Shown: positions 8,034 to 15,930 of the stretch, piece by piece | Layout of the letters: every line of letters starts with the position of its first letter | How positions within the stretch are numbered: the first letter of the stretch is position 1 | Assembly: GCA_002436065.1 (NCBI GenBank) | Contig: DIXP01000084.1 | Span: forward strand, 62,001-126,000 | Length of the DNA: 64,000 nucleotides | Direction of reading: 5' to 3' | Source of the DNA: Chloroflexi bacterium UBA6077 | GTDB lineage: Bacteria; Chloroflexota; UBA6077 | The notes under the pieces: generated by a model | What the model was told of the DNA's origin: nothing | Databases searched by the model: none | What the model saw: only the letters and a program-made list of their open reading frames with translations | Translations under genes and position numbers: made by a program

Positions 8034-8699
8034 CTAGCCGTTCTGGGGCTTGACGAGCATCATCTTCTGCAGAAGGAGCATGTTCTTTCTGATCTGCACG
8101 ATGTGGTGCCGCATGGCCGCCTCAGCCCTGCCGGGCGAGTGCGATCGAAGGGCCGACATGATCTCGGTGTGCTCCTGAATCGACTGCTCGCCGCGCCCGG
8201 GGATGAGGATAATACTGAAGCGATAACGCACTACCGAAAGCTTCAGGCTGTCGATGAGGGGTTGCAGCCTGGGGTTCTCCGCCGCGGCGATTATCTTCCG
8301 ATGGAGAGCACCATCAACGTCGGCGAATTCGTCCAGCCGCCCCTCTCTCACTACCAGCTCCAGCCGGGCCAGCGTGCTTTCCATCTCGGCCAGCGCATCG
8401 GGGGTGATCCTCTCCGCAGCCAGAGACGCGGCCCATCCCTCGACGCCCTCACGGACCTCCATTATCTGGAGTGCATCCTCAAGGGTGACCACCGTGACCT
8501 TGGCTCCTCGGTGAGGCTCCAGCTTGACCAGTCCTTCCTGGTGGAGACGCTGGAGAGCGGATCGGATGCTGATCCTACTCACACCCATGGCTTGAGCGAG
8601 CTCGGTCTCAATCAGTCTCTGGGAAGGGTAGAAACTCCCATCCAGTATGTGCTGGCGAATACCTTGATAGGCTTGCTCTGTTCTCGTAGACACCTTCAT
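8034..8699 (-). CDS. Second GntR/FCD regulator, paralogue of the one at 4247
   Basis: A 221-residue FCD-subgroup GntR protein. The HTH (about residues 8-72) contains YPSQRLIETELAQAMGVSRI and SIRSALQRLHQEGLV. The FCD domain (about 80-212) keeps HRKIIAAAEN, FSIILIPGRGEQSIQEHTEI and AMRHHIVQIRKNMLLLQK. Side by side with the 4247-4909 protein, most positions in the recognition helix and the FCD core are identical, so the two probably arose by duplication and may bind the same operator. It is the last gene of the minus-strand transporter operon, 148 bp beyond the TctA stop. A GGCGCC core also occurs at 8722-8727 just upstream of its start, which could be a site for autoregulation. Confidence 0.9.
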   Translation of the reverse strand: MKVSTRTEQAYQGIRQHILDGSFYPSQRLIETELAQAMGVSRISIRSALQRLHQEGLVKLEPHRGAKVTVVTLEDALQIMEVREGVEGWAASLAAERITPDALAEMESTLARLELVVREGRLDEFADVDGALHRKIIAAAENPRLQPLIDSLKLSVVRYRFSIILIPGRGEQSIQEHTEIMSALRSHSPGRAEAAMRHHIVQIRKNMLLLQKMMLVKPQNG

Positions 8700-8847
8700 A
8701 CTCAGATCCCGGCCGGCAATAGGCGCCAGTTTGCATTATTTCCAGCACTGCAACGCTATTGTTCATAGCGCTCAGTGCGCTGCCCCTTCTCTCCAGCGCT
8801 GACTCTCAGTCCTCGCCTTTCCTGCCATCCATGGCCCTGGAAGAGCC

Positions 8848-10344
8848 TCAGCTTCTCCAGGCAGAATTCCCCCTCTTCAGGGCAAGGCGAAGTGGGGAGG
8901 AGATCAAGACAAACCCGGCAATAGCGAGGAGTACGGCCGAGATCGGGCTCGCCACCAGGGTCGAGAAGTCACCCTGCGACAGCTCCAGGGCTTGCCTCAG
9001 CGATTTCTCCATTAAGGGTCCCAGGATCAGGGTGAGCACTGCCGGAGCAAGGGGAAAGTCCAGCTTGCGCAGCATGTAGCCCAGCACACCAAAGATGGCC
9101 ATCACGACAACGTCGAAAGTCGTGTTCTTGATGCTGTAGGAGCCGATCACCATGAACGCGAGGATAACGGCGAACAGTATACCGTAAGGTATCTTCAACA
9201 TCCTAACCCACAGGCCGACCAGAGGCAGGTTCAAGATGAGAAGCATCACGTTGCCGACGTACATGCTGGCGATAACCGCCCAGGCGAAGTCCGGATGCTC
9301 TCTGAACAGCAGCGGGCCGGGGACCAGGCCATTCATCATGAAGGCGCCCATCAAGACCGCGATGGTAGGGGACGCGGGTATACCCAGGCTGAACAGCGGG
9401 ACGAGAGCGCCGTTGGCATGGGCGTTGTTGGCTGTCTCCGGACCAGCCACTCCCTCGATGACACCTGTCCCGAACTTCTCGGGGTACTTAGACATCTTCT
9501 TCTCGGCGATGTAGGACATGAAAGAACCGGCGGAGTTGGTCAATCCCGGAATGAGTCCAAGGACGAAGCCGATGGCGGTTCCGCGGAGGATCGGCCAGGT
9601 GGAATCTCGCAAATCCTTCATCGTGGGCATCAGTGAGATAATCCGGGTCTCGAACTCGGGCTTGAGGGCGGTCTCGGCATTGATCAGGATCTCGCTCATT
9701 CCGAAGAGACCCATGATCACGGGTACGAACCCGATCCCATCCAACAGCTCCTGGCGGTCGAAGATGAAGCGCGGTGAGCCCTCGCCTGGGTCCATGCCGA
9801 CCATTGCCAGCATCAAGCCGAGGATGCCCATCAGGAGCCCCTTGAGCATCGACTTGCCCGCGAGACCGGTAACCAGCGACAGTCCAACCACCATCAGACT
9901 GAAGAACTCGGCGGGACCGAACTTCAGGGCGAATTGGGCCAGTGGAGGAGCAGCAACCACGAGGCCTATAGTGGCCAGGGTGCCCCCAACGAACGAGCCG
10001 ATGGCGGCGATACTCAGGGCTGCTCCAGCCCTACCCTTCTTAGCCATCTGATAGCCATCGATACAGGTCACGGTGGAGGCGGCTTCGCCGGGAACGTTCA
10101 GGAGGACACTGGTAATGGTGCCGCCGTACTGGGAGCCGTAATAGATGGCCGCAAGCATGATGATGGCGCCCGTGGGAGGAAGCTGGTAGGTAAGGGGTAT
10201 CAGTATGGCGGTGCCAGCGGTAGGACCCAGGCCGGGCAGGACGCCGATCAATGTTCCCACCAGCGAACCGACGAAGGCGAACATCAAGTTCTCAGGGGAA
10301 AGGGCCACAGAGAAGCCCATCATCAAGTTCTGAAAAGTTTCCAC
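8848..10344 (-). CDS. TTT transporter large permease (TctA family)
   Basis: A 498-residue polytopic membrane protein, the large subunit of a tripartite tricarboxylate transporter. It shows the TctA signature GVLPGLGPTAGTAILIPLTY near residues 37-57, GGTITSVLLNVPGEAASTVTC (about 75-95), GMDPGEGSPRF (about 165), and the inverted-repeat counterpart GLIPGLTNSAGSFMSY (about 263-278), with PETANNAHANGALVPLFSLG following. Ten to twelve hydrophobic segments are present. TctA pairs with TctB (next upstream, 9 bp gap) and a periplasmic TctC protein to import carboxylates using an ion gradient. TTT systems are known for citrate, and the TphC/TpiBA type for terephthalate. The shared promoter with a phthalate-type operon suggests an aromatic dicarboxylate, by inference. 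Confidence 0.92.
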   Translation of the reverse strand: METFQNLMMGFSVALSPENLMFAFVGSLVGTLIGVLPGLGPTAGTAILIPLTYQLPPTGAIIMLAAIYYGSQYGGTITSVLLNVPGEAASTVTCIDGYQMAKKGRAGAALSIAAIGSFVGGTLATIGLVVAAPPLAQFALKFGPAEFFSLMVVGLSLVTGLAGKSMLKGLLMGILGLMLAMVGMDPGEGSPRFIFDRQELLDGIGFVPVIMGLFGMSEILINAETALKPEFETRIISLMPTMKDLRDSTWPILRGTAIGFVLGLIPGLTNSAGSFMSYIAEKKMSKYPEKFGTGVIEGVAGPETANNAHANGALVPLFSLGIPASPTIAVLMGAFMMNGLVPGPLLFREHPDFAWAVIASMYVGNVMLLILNLPLVGLWVRMLKIPYGILFAVILAFMVIGSYSIKNTTFDVVVMAIFGVLGYMLRKLDFPLAPAVLTLILGPLMEKSLRQALELSQGDFSTLVASPISAVLLAIAGFVLISSPLRLALKRGNSAWRS

Positions 10345-10353
10345 GATGCCTCC

Positions 10354-10863
10354 CTACAGTCCCAGTTCTCTAAGGAACTCGATGGACGATGCCGGCAACG
10401 ATACGTCGAGCCAGTTCTTGAACAGGTAGTAGATACCGAAGCTGCCGATTATGGCTACTGCCGACGTCAGTGCCAGGTTCTGGCGGCCGAGAGTTACGAT
10501 CAAGAAAAAGAGGAAGACAAGCATAGTGAGCGGGAATCCCAGCCACCCCACAACCAGGGCGAAGATCACTACCGCGGCCACGATCGCCACCACCTGGACG
10601 ACTCCTGACTTGCTTGGGAAGAAGCCGTCTTTCACCTGCTCATCCGCTGCCATAGTGGACTGTATGAACCACACACCCGAGAGAGCGGTGAAGATCAGGC
10701 TCAGCCACAGAGGAAAGAAGCCGGAGCCCGGACCGAGATTGGTATAGTAGTTCATTGCCAGCGATTCCTTCACAACGTACAGACCGAACGCCATGAAGAG
10801 AGCGGCCGCTATCTGGTATACCCGTTTCACCTGAGCACCCCCACCCGGTATTTGCCCAACCAT
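10354..10863 (-). CDS. TTT transporter small permease (TctB family)
   Basis: A 169-residue membrane protein with four hydrophobic segments: about residues 13-33, 40-60 with the conserved LGPGSGFFPLWLS motif, 83-115, and 120-150. This is the normal size and topology of TctB. The LGPGSGFFP loop after the first helix is the family marker. It lies 9 bp upstream of tctA, so the two are almost certainly translated from one transcript. The function of TctB is structural or accessory to the TctA channel and does not set substrate choice. Confidence 0.88.
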   Translation of the reverse strand: MVGQIPGGGAQVKRVYQIAAALFMAFGLYVVKESLAMNYYTNLGPGSGFFPLWLSLIFTALSGVWFIQSTMAADEQVKDGFFPSKSGVVQVVAIVAAVVIFALVVGWLGFPLTMLVFLFFLIVTLGRQNLALTSAVAIIGSFGIYYLFKNWLDVSLPASSIEFLRELGL

Positions 10864-10870
10864 TCTAGGT

Positions 10871-10958
10871 GAGTCCGAAGTCCGGACTCAATCACAACTC
10901 CGCGCCCTCGCTATCCGGTGTGGCTGGGCACGATCGTCTAACGTGATCGTGCCCAGCC
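10871..10958 (-). promoter_or_regulatory. Intra-operon double hairpin between tctC and tctB
   Basis: The 138-bp gap between the binding-protein gene and tctB holds two inverted repeats. The stronger is GGCTGGGCACGATC at 10922-10935 paired with 10945-10958 (14 bp, nine-base loop). The smaller is GAGTCCG / CGGACTC at 10871-10877 and 10883-10889. No T-run follows on either strand. Hairpins at this place in binding-protein transporter operons commonly protect the upstream message from 3' decay or partly attenuate transcription, which gives excess binding protein over permease. That role is inferred here. Confidence 0.6.
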
Positions 10959-11001
10959 GCTGCCCGGATGGCTGGAACCCTGCCTGAAAGAGCCGGCGCG
11001 G

Positions 11002-12099
11002 CTATTTCTCCGCGAGCTCCATCAGGCTCTTGACCTCTGTTTCCATGTCTGTCCAGTAGGTCTCGAACTGTGCCGGATCCATGTAGCGCTCGGACAGGGT
11101 GAGCGAAGCCAGCTTGTCCTTGTGCTCCTGGCTTGCCACAGCCTTCTTGATGGAGGAGGCGAGGATATCCACGATCTCCTTAGGAACGCCCGCGGGCGCC
11201 ACCACGCCACGAGAGGAGGTGCTGTACACCTTGTAGCCCTGCGCTTCGAGCGTCTTGGAGCCAGGAAGGTAGATGTTTTCCTGCGTGTCCTGGACACCGA
11301 TGACAGCGCATTGATTGCTCTTCACCATGTTCACAACGGACGGTCCCGCGTTGTCGAAGTGGGCATCAACATGGCCGCCCAGCACCGCCGTGAGCCCTGG
11401 CTGGCTGCCATCGAAGTGGGTAACCGCGAACTCGACTCCAGCGGCCTTCTCGAGCTGGAGCAGCGCGAAGTGGGTCACGCTCATGCGCCCATTGGTCGAG
11501 ACCTTCACCTTCTTGGGATTGGCCTTGGCCGCGTCCACCAGGTCCTTGACGCCCTTGTAAGGGCCGTCTGCCTTGACGACGATCACGCCAGGATCCGCCG
11601 TCTGCAAAGCGAGCGGCTGGAAGTTCTTCCGAGTGTAGACTGCCTTCCTGGCCGCATCGAGATAGGTGATGATACCCGTGGGGAGCGTCAGCACGCCTAT
11701 CGTGTAGCCATCGGGCTTGGCCTGAGCGATGTCGGTGAGCCCAAGCTGGGAGGTGGAGCCAGCCTTGTTGATCATGTTGACGGTGACCCCAAGGTCCTTC
11801 TCCAGGATGGTGCCCAGCAGGCGAGCGCCCAGGTCTACGTTGCCACCGGGAGGCCACGGGACGATGAAGTCGATGGACTTGCCCTTGGCAGGGAAGTCAA
11901 CCTTCTTCGCGGGAAGCGCGGTCGGCTCCGCAGCTTTCGTTGGTGCAGCAGCGGCAGCGGCCGGCTTCGTGGGCTCGGCTGCCTTCGACTGCGCCGGTGC
12001 TGCGGTAGGAGCGGGGGTTGCGGCTGGGGCGCAGGCAACGAGGAGCGTCGTCAGCAGCGCGATGACTAGGACGAGAGTACCCATGGTGCGATGCTTCAT
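11002..12099 (-). CDS. TTT substrate-binding lipoprotein (TctC/Bug family)
   Basis: A 365-residue Bug-type solute-binding protein. It begins with a Lys/Arg-rich start and hydrophobic helix ending in the lipobox LLVAC (Cys about residue 23), so it should be a membrane-anchored lipoprotein. A 55-residue Ala/Pro/Lys-rich linker follows (about 24-80). The binding domain opens with GKSIDFIVPWPPGGNVDLGARLLG, the PWPxGGxxD motif that contacts the carboxylate ligand, then NKAGSTSQLGLTDIAQAKPDGYTIG. The ATG at 12099 was chosen because AAGGAGGAAACT stands just upstream; sequence before it does not look like a signal peptide. It lies downstream of the dehydrogenase gene in the same operon. Confidence 0.92.
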   Translation of the reverse strand: MKHRTMGTLVLVIALLTTLLVACAPAATPAPTAAPAQSKAAEPTKPAAAAAAPTKAAEPTALPAKKVDFPAKGKSIDFIVPWPPGGNVDLGARLLGTILEKDLGVTVNMINKAGSTSQLGLTDIAQAKPDGYTIGVLTLPTGIITYLDAARKAVYTRKNFQPLALQTADPGVIVVKADGPYKGVKDLVDAAKANPKKVKVSTNGRMSVTHFALLQLEKAAGVEFAVTHFDGSQPGLTAVLGGHVDAHFDNAGPSVVNMVKSNQCAVIGVQDTQENIYLPGSKTLEAQGYKVYSTSSRGVVAPAGVPKEIVDILASSIKKAVASQEHKDKLASLTLSERYMDPAQFETYWTDMETEVKSLMELAEK

Positions 12100-12263
12100 C
12101 AGTTTCCTCCTTCTGAAATAGTTGTAGGCACCACCATTGGTCGCTGGTTCAACCTGAGAAATCAGCCGTTGCTGCCCCCTTCCGACCTTGCCAATTGGCG
12201 CGAAGGGCCTCCCACAGCCCATCAATGCAGACCGCACCACCAGTAGTCCGCGGATCCCGGCGG

Positions 12264-13241
12264 CTATGCTGGTTGGGCGTAATCTACGGGGTCAAGCTTC
12301 TCTCCACGACTCACCTTGACGATGTTCGCAAATGCCTGCCTGACAAGAGCTATCTCGGAATCCACCGTTCCCCCGGCGTTGTGAGGAGTCAGGACAACGT
12401 TGTCCAGCGAGTACAGGGGATGGTTGGCGCCCGGGGGCTCCTTAGCGAAAACGTCCAGGGCGGCGGCCAGGATCTTGTGCTCTTTCAGGGCCTCATAGAG
12501 GGCCTCCTCATCCACGACAGCACCTCGGCAACTGTTCACCAGGACCGCGGTAGGCTTCATCAGAGACAGCTCCCGATGGCCTATCAGGTTCCTGGTGGAG
12601 GGCAGCAAGGGCACGTGCAGTGTGATGACGTCGGAGTCCCGCAGCAGCTCTTCGAAGGGCAGGTACTGAATCCCCAGCCTTTCCTCCTCTTCCGTGCTCA
12701 ACCGCCTCACGTCGTGGTAGGCCACTGAAGCTCCAAAGCCGAGAACGTGAGCAGCCACCATCCGCCCGATCTTCCCTATACCTATGATCCCTACCCGCTT
12801 GGATCGCAGCTCGTAGGAATAGCTCCTGAAACCGAACTTGCGCCACTCCCCGGCCAGCACGCTGTTGTGAGCTTGTGGAAGGCGCCGCAAGGCAGCCAGG
12901 ATAAGCATGGTGGTTGCCTCCGCCACGGAGACGGAGTTTCCGCCCGGCGTCCTCGCGACCGGTATACCCATGCGGGTCGCGGTCGCCACGTCGATGCGGT
13001 CGGTCCCCTCGCCGACCTTCTGGATGAGTCGAGCCTTCGTCGCGGACTCGATCACGCTCCCCGGCAGGTAGCCTGCCCAGATCAGCAGGTAGTCGGCGTC
13101 CCGAGCGACCAGCGCGGCCTTCTCAGGCGTGTCCACCTCGGGAAAGGTCATGGTGAAGCCGGGAGGCACGTTGTCGGTCAGGGTTTTCCGTATCGCGGGG
13201 GACACCGTGTCCAGGAAGACGATGTGATTGGCGTCTGTCAC
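12264..13241 (-). CDS. D-2-hydroxyacid dehydrogenase (SerA/GyaR-like)
   Basis: A 325-residue NAD(P)-dependent D-isomer 2-hydroxyacid dehydrogenase. Visible are the Rossmann motif GIIGIGKIGR (about residues 148-157), the catalytic Arg in NSCRGAVVDEEAL (about 233), the Glu in DVFAKEPP (about 262) and the catalytic His in TPHNAGGT (about 283). There is no ACT domain, so it is not a long SerA. The family reduces 2-oxo acids such as phosphohydroxypyruvate, glyoxylate or hydroxypyruvate. I prefer the GTG at 13241, which has GGAGG eight bases upstream, over the TTG at 13247, which is only two bases from it. First gene of the operon driven by the promoter at 13554-13582; it may handle an oxo-acid product of the aromatic pathway. 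Confidence 0.87.
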   Translation of the reverse strand: MTDANHIVFLDTVSPAIRKTLTDNVPPGFTMTFPEVDTPEKAALVARDADYLLIWAGYLPGSVIESATKARLIQKVGEGTDRIDVATATRMGIPVARTPGGNSVSVAEATTMLILAALRRLPQAHNSVLAGEWRKFGFRSYSYELRSKRVGIIGIGKIGRMVAAHVLGFGASVAYHDVRRLSTEEEERLGIQYLPFEELLRDSDVITLHVPLLPSTRNLIGHRELSLMKPTAVLVNSCRGAVVDEEALYEALKEHKILAAALDVFAKEPPGANHPLYSLDNVVLTPHNAGGTVDSEIALVRQAFANIVKVSRGEKLDPVDYAQPA

Positions 13242-13539
13242 AGCCAAAGCCTCCGTTAATGGTCGAGTTACCGCGTTCAGCGAACTGCGCTCCTGTGAAT
13301 CCGGCTCGTAGGCGGCGTTCTCGGTCAGCGAGCTCGCGGGAAGCTATCAGGTGAGTTACGTCTGGAAAATACAGGGGTGTGGAGGTTGACAAGGAACTTG
13401 ACCATCAGATGGCTCACTCTCGAATCGAGCTCGACGCCCTTGTCTTTCAGCCCTCGACAACGTCCACAGACACGCGTTGGCGGATGCGCGCTCTAGCATG
13501 TGGCTGGGAAAGAGACGCCGATCGGAAACAAGCAAGTAC

Positions 13540-13582
13540 TGGATGGCGCCAATAATGTATACAATATTGACTAACACGTCAA
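13540..13582 (-). promoter_or_regulatory. Sigma-70-like promoter with TGGCGCCA palindrome (twin of 4066)
   Basis: Read on the minus strand, TTGACG (13582-13577), 17 bases, TACATT (13559-13554), two bases, then TGGCGCCA (13551-13544) followed by TC-C-AGT. The -35, the spacing, the GTATACA before and within the -10, the palindrome and its 3' flank match the plus-strand promoter at 4066-4112. It drives the dehydrogenase/TctC/TctB/TctA/GntR operon with a leader of roughly 300 bases. The shared element is the best candidate operator for the two GntR paralogues. Confidence 0.75.
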
Positions 13583-13694
13583 GGGGGATAGGGGTGGCGC
13601 CCTATTCCCATTGGTTATGGCTGTGGCCGGATGGTATTGGGCGGCCTAATGGGAGCATCGACGCGACCTCGGCGCGATCCCGGCCTGGCGTCGC
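13583..13694. other. Intergenic remainder upstream of the TTT operon
   Basis: The gap from 13242 to 13694 contains the leader of the minus-strand operon and its promoter. Beyond the promoter, up to the DMT stop at 13695, I see only G-rich sequence without a convincing gene, repeat or terminator. Short frames crossing this gap have no ribosome binding site. Confidence 0.5.
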
Positions 13695-14543
13695 TCAGCC
13701 GCTTCGTGCAGTGATGTAGATGCCGACGATCATGGCCAGCCCGCCAACGGCCGTTAGGGGCACCAGCGGCTCGCCAAGGATCAGCCAGGCCAGGATCGCC
13801 GCGCCAGCCGGCTCCCCGACGAACGACACGGCCACCACCGATGCCGGCAGATGCTTCAGCACCCAGTTGAAGACCGTATGACCACCCAGGGTTGCCACCG
13901 CCAAAGCGAAGAACAGGGTGAGGTCGCGGCCGGAAAAGGTGAGGAGCGGGGCGTTCGCCAGGACGCCGATGAGGGCAAGGGCAACCGCGCAGGAGGTATA
14001 CACCAACACCGAGTAGAGCAAGAAGCCCTGCCTGCTCCGCACGGCCTTACCGATCAGAAGGTAGCCTACCAGGGCCAGCGCCCCACCGATCGCCAGGAGG
14101 TCCCCAAACAGACTGTCGCCGCCAAGGGCAAGGTCGTTGAGACCGATCAACAGGCTCCCCGCCAGCGCGAGCCCGATGCCGCCGAGCACCCCCGCGTTGA
14201 GCTTCTCTCGAAAGAACAGGTACGCAAAGAGCGCCACGAAGACCGGCTGGGTGCTCACGAACACCACGGAACTGGCCACTGAGGTGTAATCCAGGGAGAC
14301 GGTCCACAGGGCGAAATGCAGGGCCAGGAACAGCCCTGAAAGCCCGCTATAGAAAGCATCAAGGCGGGTGAGTCGTGGCAACCCATGCCGCTCGAAAGCG
14401 AGCAGCGCGGGAATCAACAGTAACACCGTCGCCACCATTCGCCAGGTGGCGGTGGTCAGCGCAGTTGCCTCTGCCAACCGGATCAGGATTGCCGTGAATG
14501 AGATGGCCACGAGGGCCACCACCAGCCCCAGGTAGTAGCGCAC
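13695..14543 (-). CDS. DMT-superfamily transporter with two EamA repeats
   Basis: A 282-residue membrane protein of the drug/metabolite transporter superfamily. Ten hydrophobic helices are laid out as two EamA halves (about residues 5-135 and 147-280). The first half contains ILIRLAEATALTTATWRM, which is typical of the group. The second ends in the conserved LPASVVAVSFVGEPAGAAILAWLILGEPL, the family motif before the last helices. Such proteins usually export amino acids or metabolites. The GTG at 14543 gives a normal family length and begins right at the first helix; it lies 13 bp after the MFS stop, so the two exporters are probably cotranscribed. The substrate is unknown. Confidence 0.85.
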   Translation of the reverse strand: MRYYLGLVVALVAISFTAILIRLAEATALTTATWRMVATVLLLIPALLAFERHGLPRLTRLDAFYSGLSGLFLALHFALWTVSLDYTSVASSVVFVSTQPVFVALFAYLFFREKLNAGVLGGIGLALAGSLLIGLNDLALGGDSLFGDLLAIGGALALVGYLLIGKAVRSRQGFLLYSVLVYTSCAVALALIGVLANAPLLTFSGRDLTLFFALAVATLGGHTVFNWVLKHLPASVVAVSFVGEPAGAAILAWLILGEPLVPLTAVGGLAMIVGIYITARSG

Positions 14544-14556
14544 GGGAGGCCCCTGC

Positions 14557-15891
14557 CTAGATAGTTGTCTGCCGCCTCTCCCCTCGCGAGAGATAGAGGG
14601 CAGCGAAGGCGCCCACAGCTGACACACAGCCGAGCAGGTACCAGGCCGTCTGGAAGGAGTAGCCGTGGTCCACCACCAGGCCAAAGATCGGAGGTCCGAT
14701 GATGGTGCCCACCTCGGTGATCGTCATGCTCAGCCCCACCCCGGTCGCCGCATACTTACGACCCACGCTTTCCGTGAGCAGGGCGTTGTAGACACCATTC
14801 CAGCCCACCGCCGTTGCCCCGCAGCCAAATACGATCAGGGTCAGCAGCCAGAGCTGCGATTGTGACCCTAGGCTTCCCAGAGTCGCGAGGGCGATGGCAG
14901 CGGCAGCGCCCAAGGCGGCAAGCACCGGATATCGTCGCCCGTGGAGCAACCTGTCGCTGACCAGGCCCCAGGACACTCTGGCGAGGGCGCCGCCTGCCTG
15001 GCATATCGCCAGGTAACCCCCAGCCGCCACCACCCGCATTGCCCGGTCGGGCATTGCGTTCACCAACACCACCTCTGTGAGGTACAGCACCAGGTACGTC
15101 AGCAGCGACAATTGCACGATCAGAAAGCAGAATGCGATTGAGCAGAGCGAGAGCAGGCGTCGATTATGCAGCAATTCCCGCAGAGCTTTCCCGACGCTGA
15201 CCTTTCCCGCGGAGGCAGCCTCCGATCCCGGAGCATCTCGATAGAGGAGCAGCGCGACAAGCGCGCTCAGGACGATCAGTAACCCTGGGATCGCCATGGC
15301 CATGCGCCAGCCCATGGCCAGGCCGAGGGCTGGCAACACCGAAGCCGCCACGATGCCGGCCACCGGCATTCCCATCTGCTTCAGCCCCATCGCCGTCGCC
15401 CTGGTCCTGAGAGGAAACCAGGTCAAGACGGCCTTGGTTGAGCTAGGGAACAGGCTCCCCCTCGCCACCCCGGTGGCAAACATGACCGCCATGGCCTGAA
15501 GCAGGCTCCCTACCATCGACATGGAAAGCAAGAGGATCCCTGTCACCGCCATTCCCGCCGACAGCACCCGCCTCGGCCCAAATCGATCGGTGAGGATGCC
15601 TCCCAGCAACACCACAGCCCAGGCGCCGATGGAGGTGGCCGAGGTGAGCAATCCTACCTCCGCCTTGGTCAGACCCAAGTCCGCCTGGAACAGTGGGGAC
15701 AGGGAAAAGGGCGCCTGAAGGACAAATGAGGCGCAGGTCTGGGCAAGGGTAGCCACGGCCAGGACCATCCACCGATATCTGGAGGCGGACTCTTTCAAGA
15801 GAAGGATCGGGCTCCTTCCACGCGAACTAGGCGAGGCCCCACCATGGACTAACAAGCGGGAACTTGTCACGAGATTCGGATTGTACACCAA
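14557..15891 (-). CDS. Major facilitator superfamily transporter
   Basis: A 444-residue MFS protein with about twelve hydrophobic segments split by a central polar loop (about residues 220-245). The motif-A-like GGILTDRFGPRRVL (about 97-110) follows helix 2, and VSWGLVSDRLLHGRR (about 305-318) is the corresponding loop of the second half. It resembles the organic-anion/CynX/NarK-type MFS carriers. The N-terminus before the first helix (about 40 residues) has no good Shine-Dalgarno, so the true start may lie downstream of the TTG at 15891. It is upstream of, and probably cotranscribed with, the DMT gene. Whether it imports or exports is not evident. Confidence 0.82.
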   Translation of the reverse strand: MVYNPNLVTSSRLLVHGGASPSSRGRSPILLLKESASRYRWMVLAVATLAQTCASFVLQAPFSLSPLFQADLGLTKAEVGLLTSATSIGAWAVVLLGGILTDRFGPRRVLSAGMAVTGILLLSMSMVGSLLQAMAVMFATGVARGSLFPSSTKAVLTWFPLRTRATAMGLKQMGMPVAGIVAASVLPALGLAMGWRMAMAIPGLLIVLSALVALLLYRDAPGSEAASAGKVSVGKALRELLHNRRLLSLCSIAFCFLIVQLSLLTYLVLYLTEVVLVNAMPDRAMRVVAAGGYLAICQAGGALARVSWGLVSDRLLHGRRYPVLAALGAAAAIALATLGSLGSQSQLWLLTLIVFGCGATAVGWNGVYNALLTESVGRKYAATGVGLSMTITEVGTIIGPPIFGLVVDHGYSFQTAWYLLGCVSAVGAFAALYLSRGERRQTTI

Positions 15892-15930
15892 CGCATCGTT
15901 CGCGTCGAAAAGGCGCTGTCTGCTCCCGCT

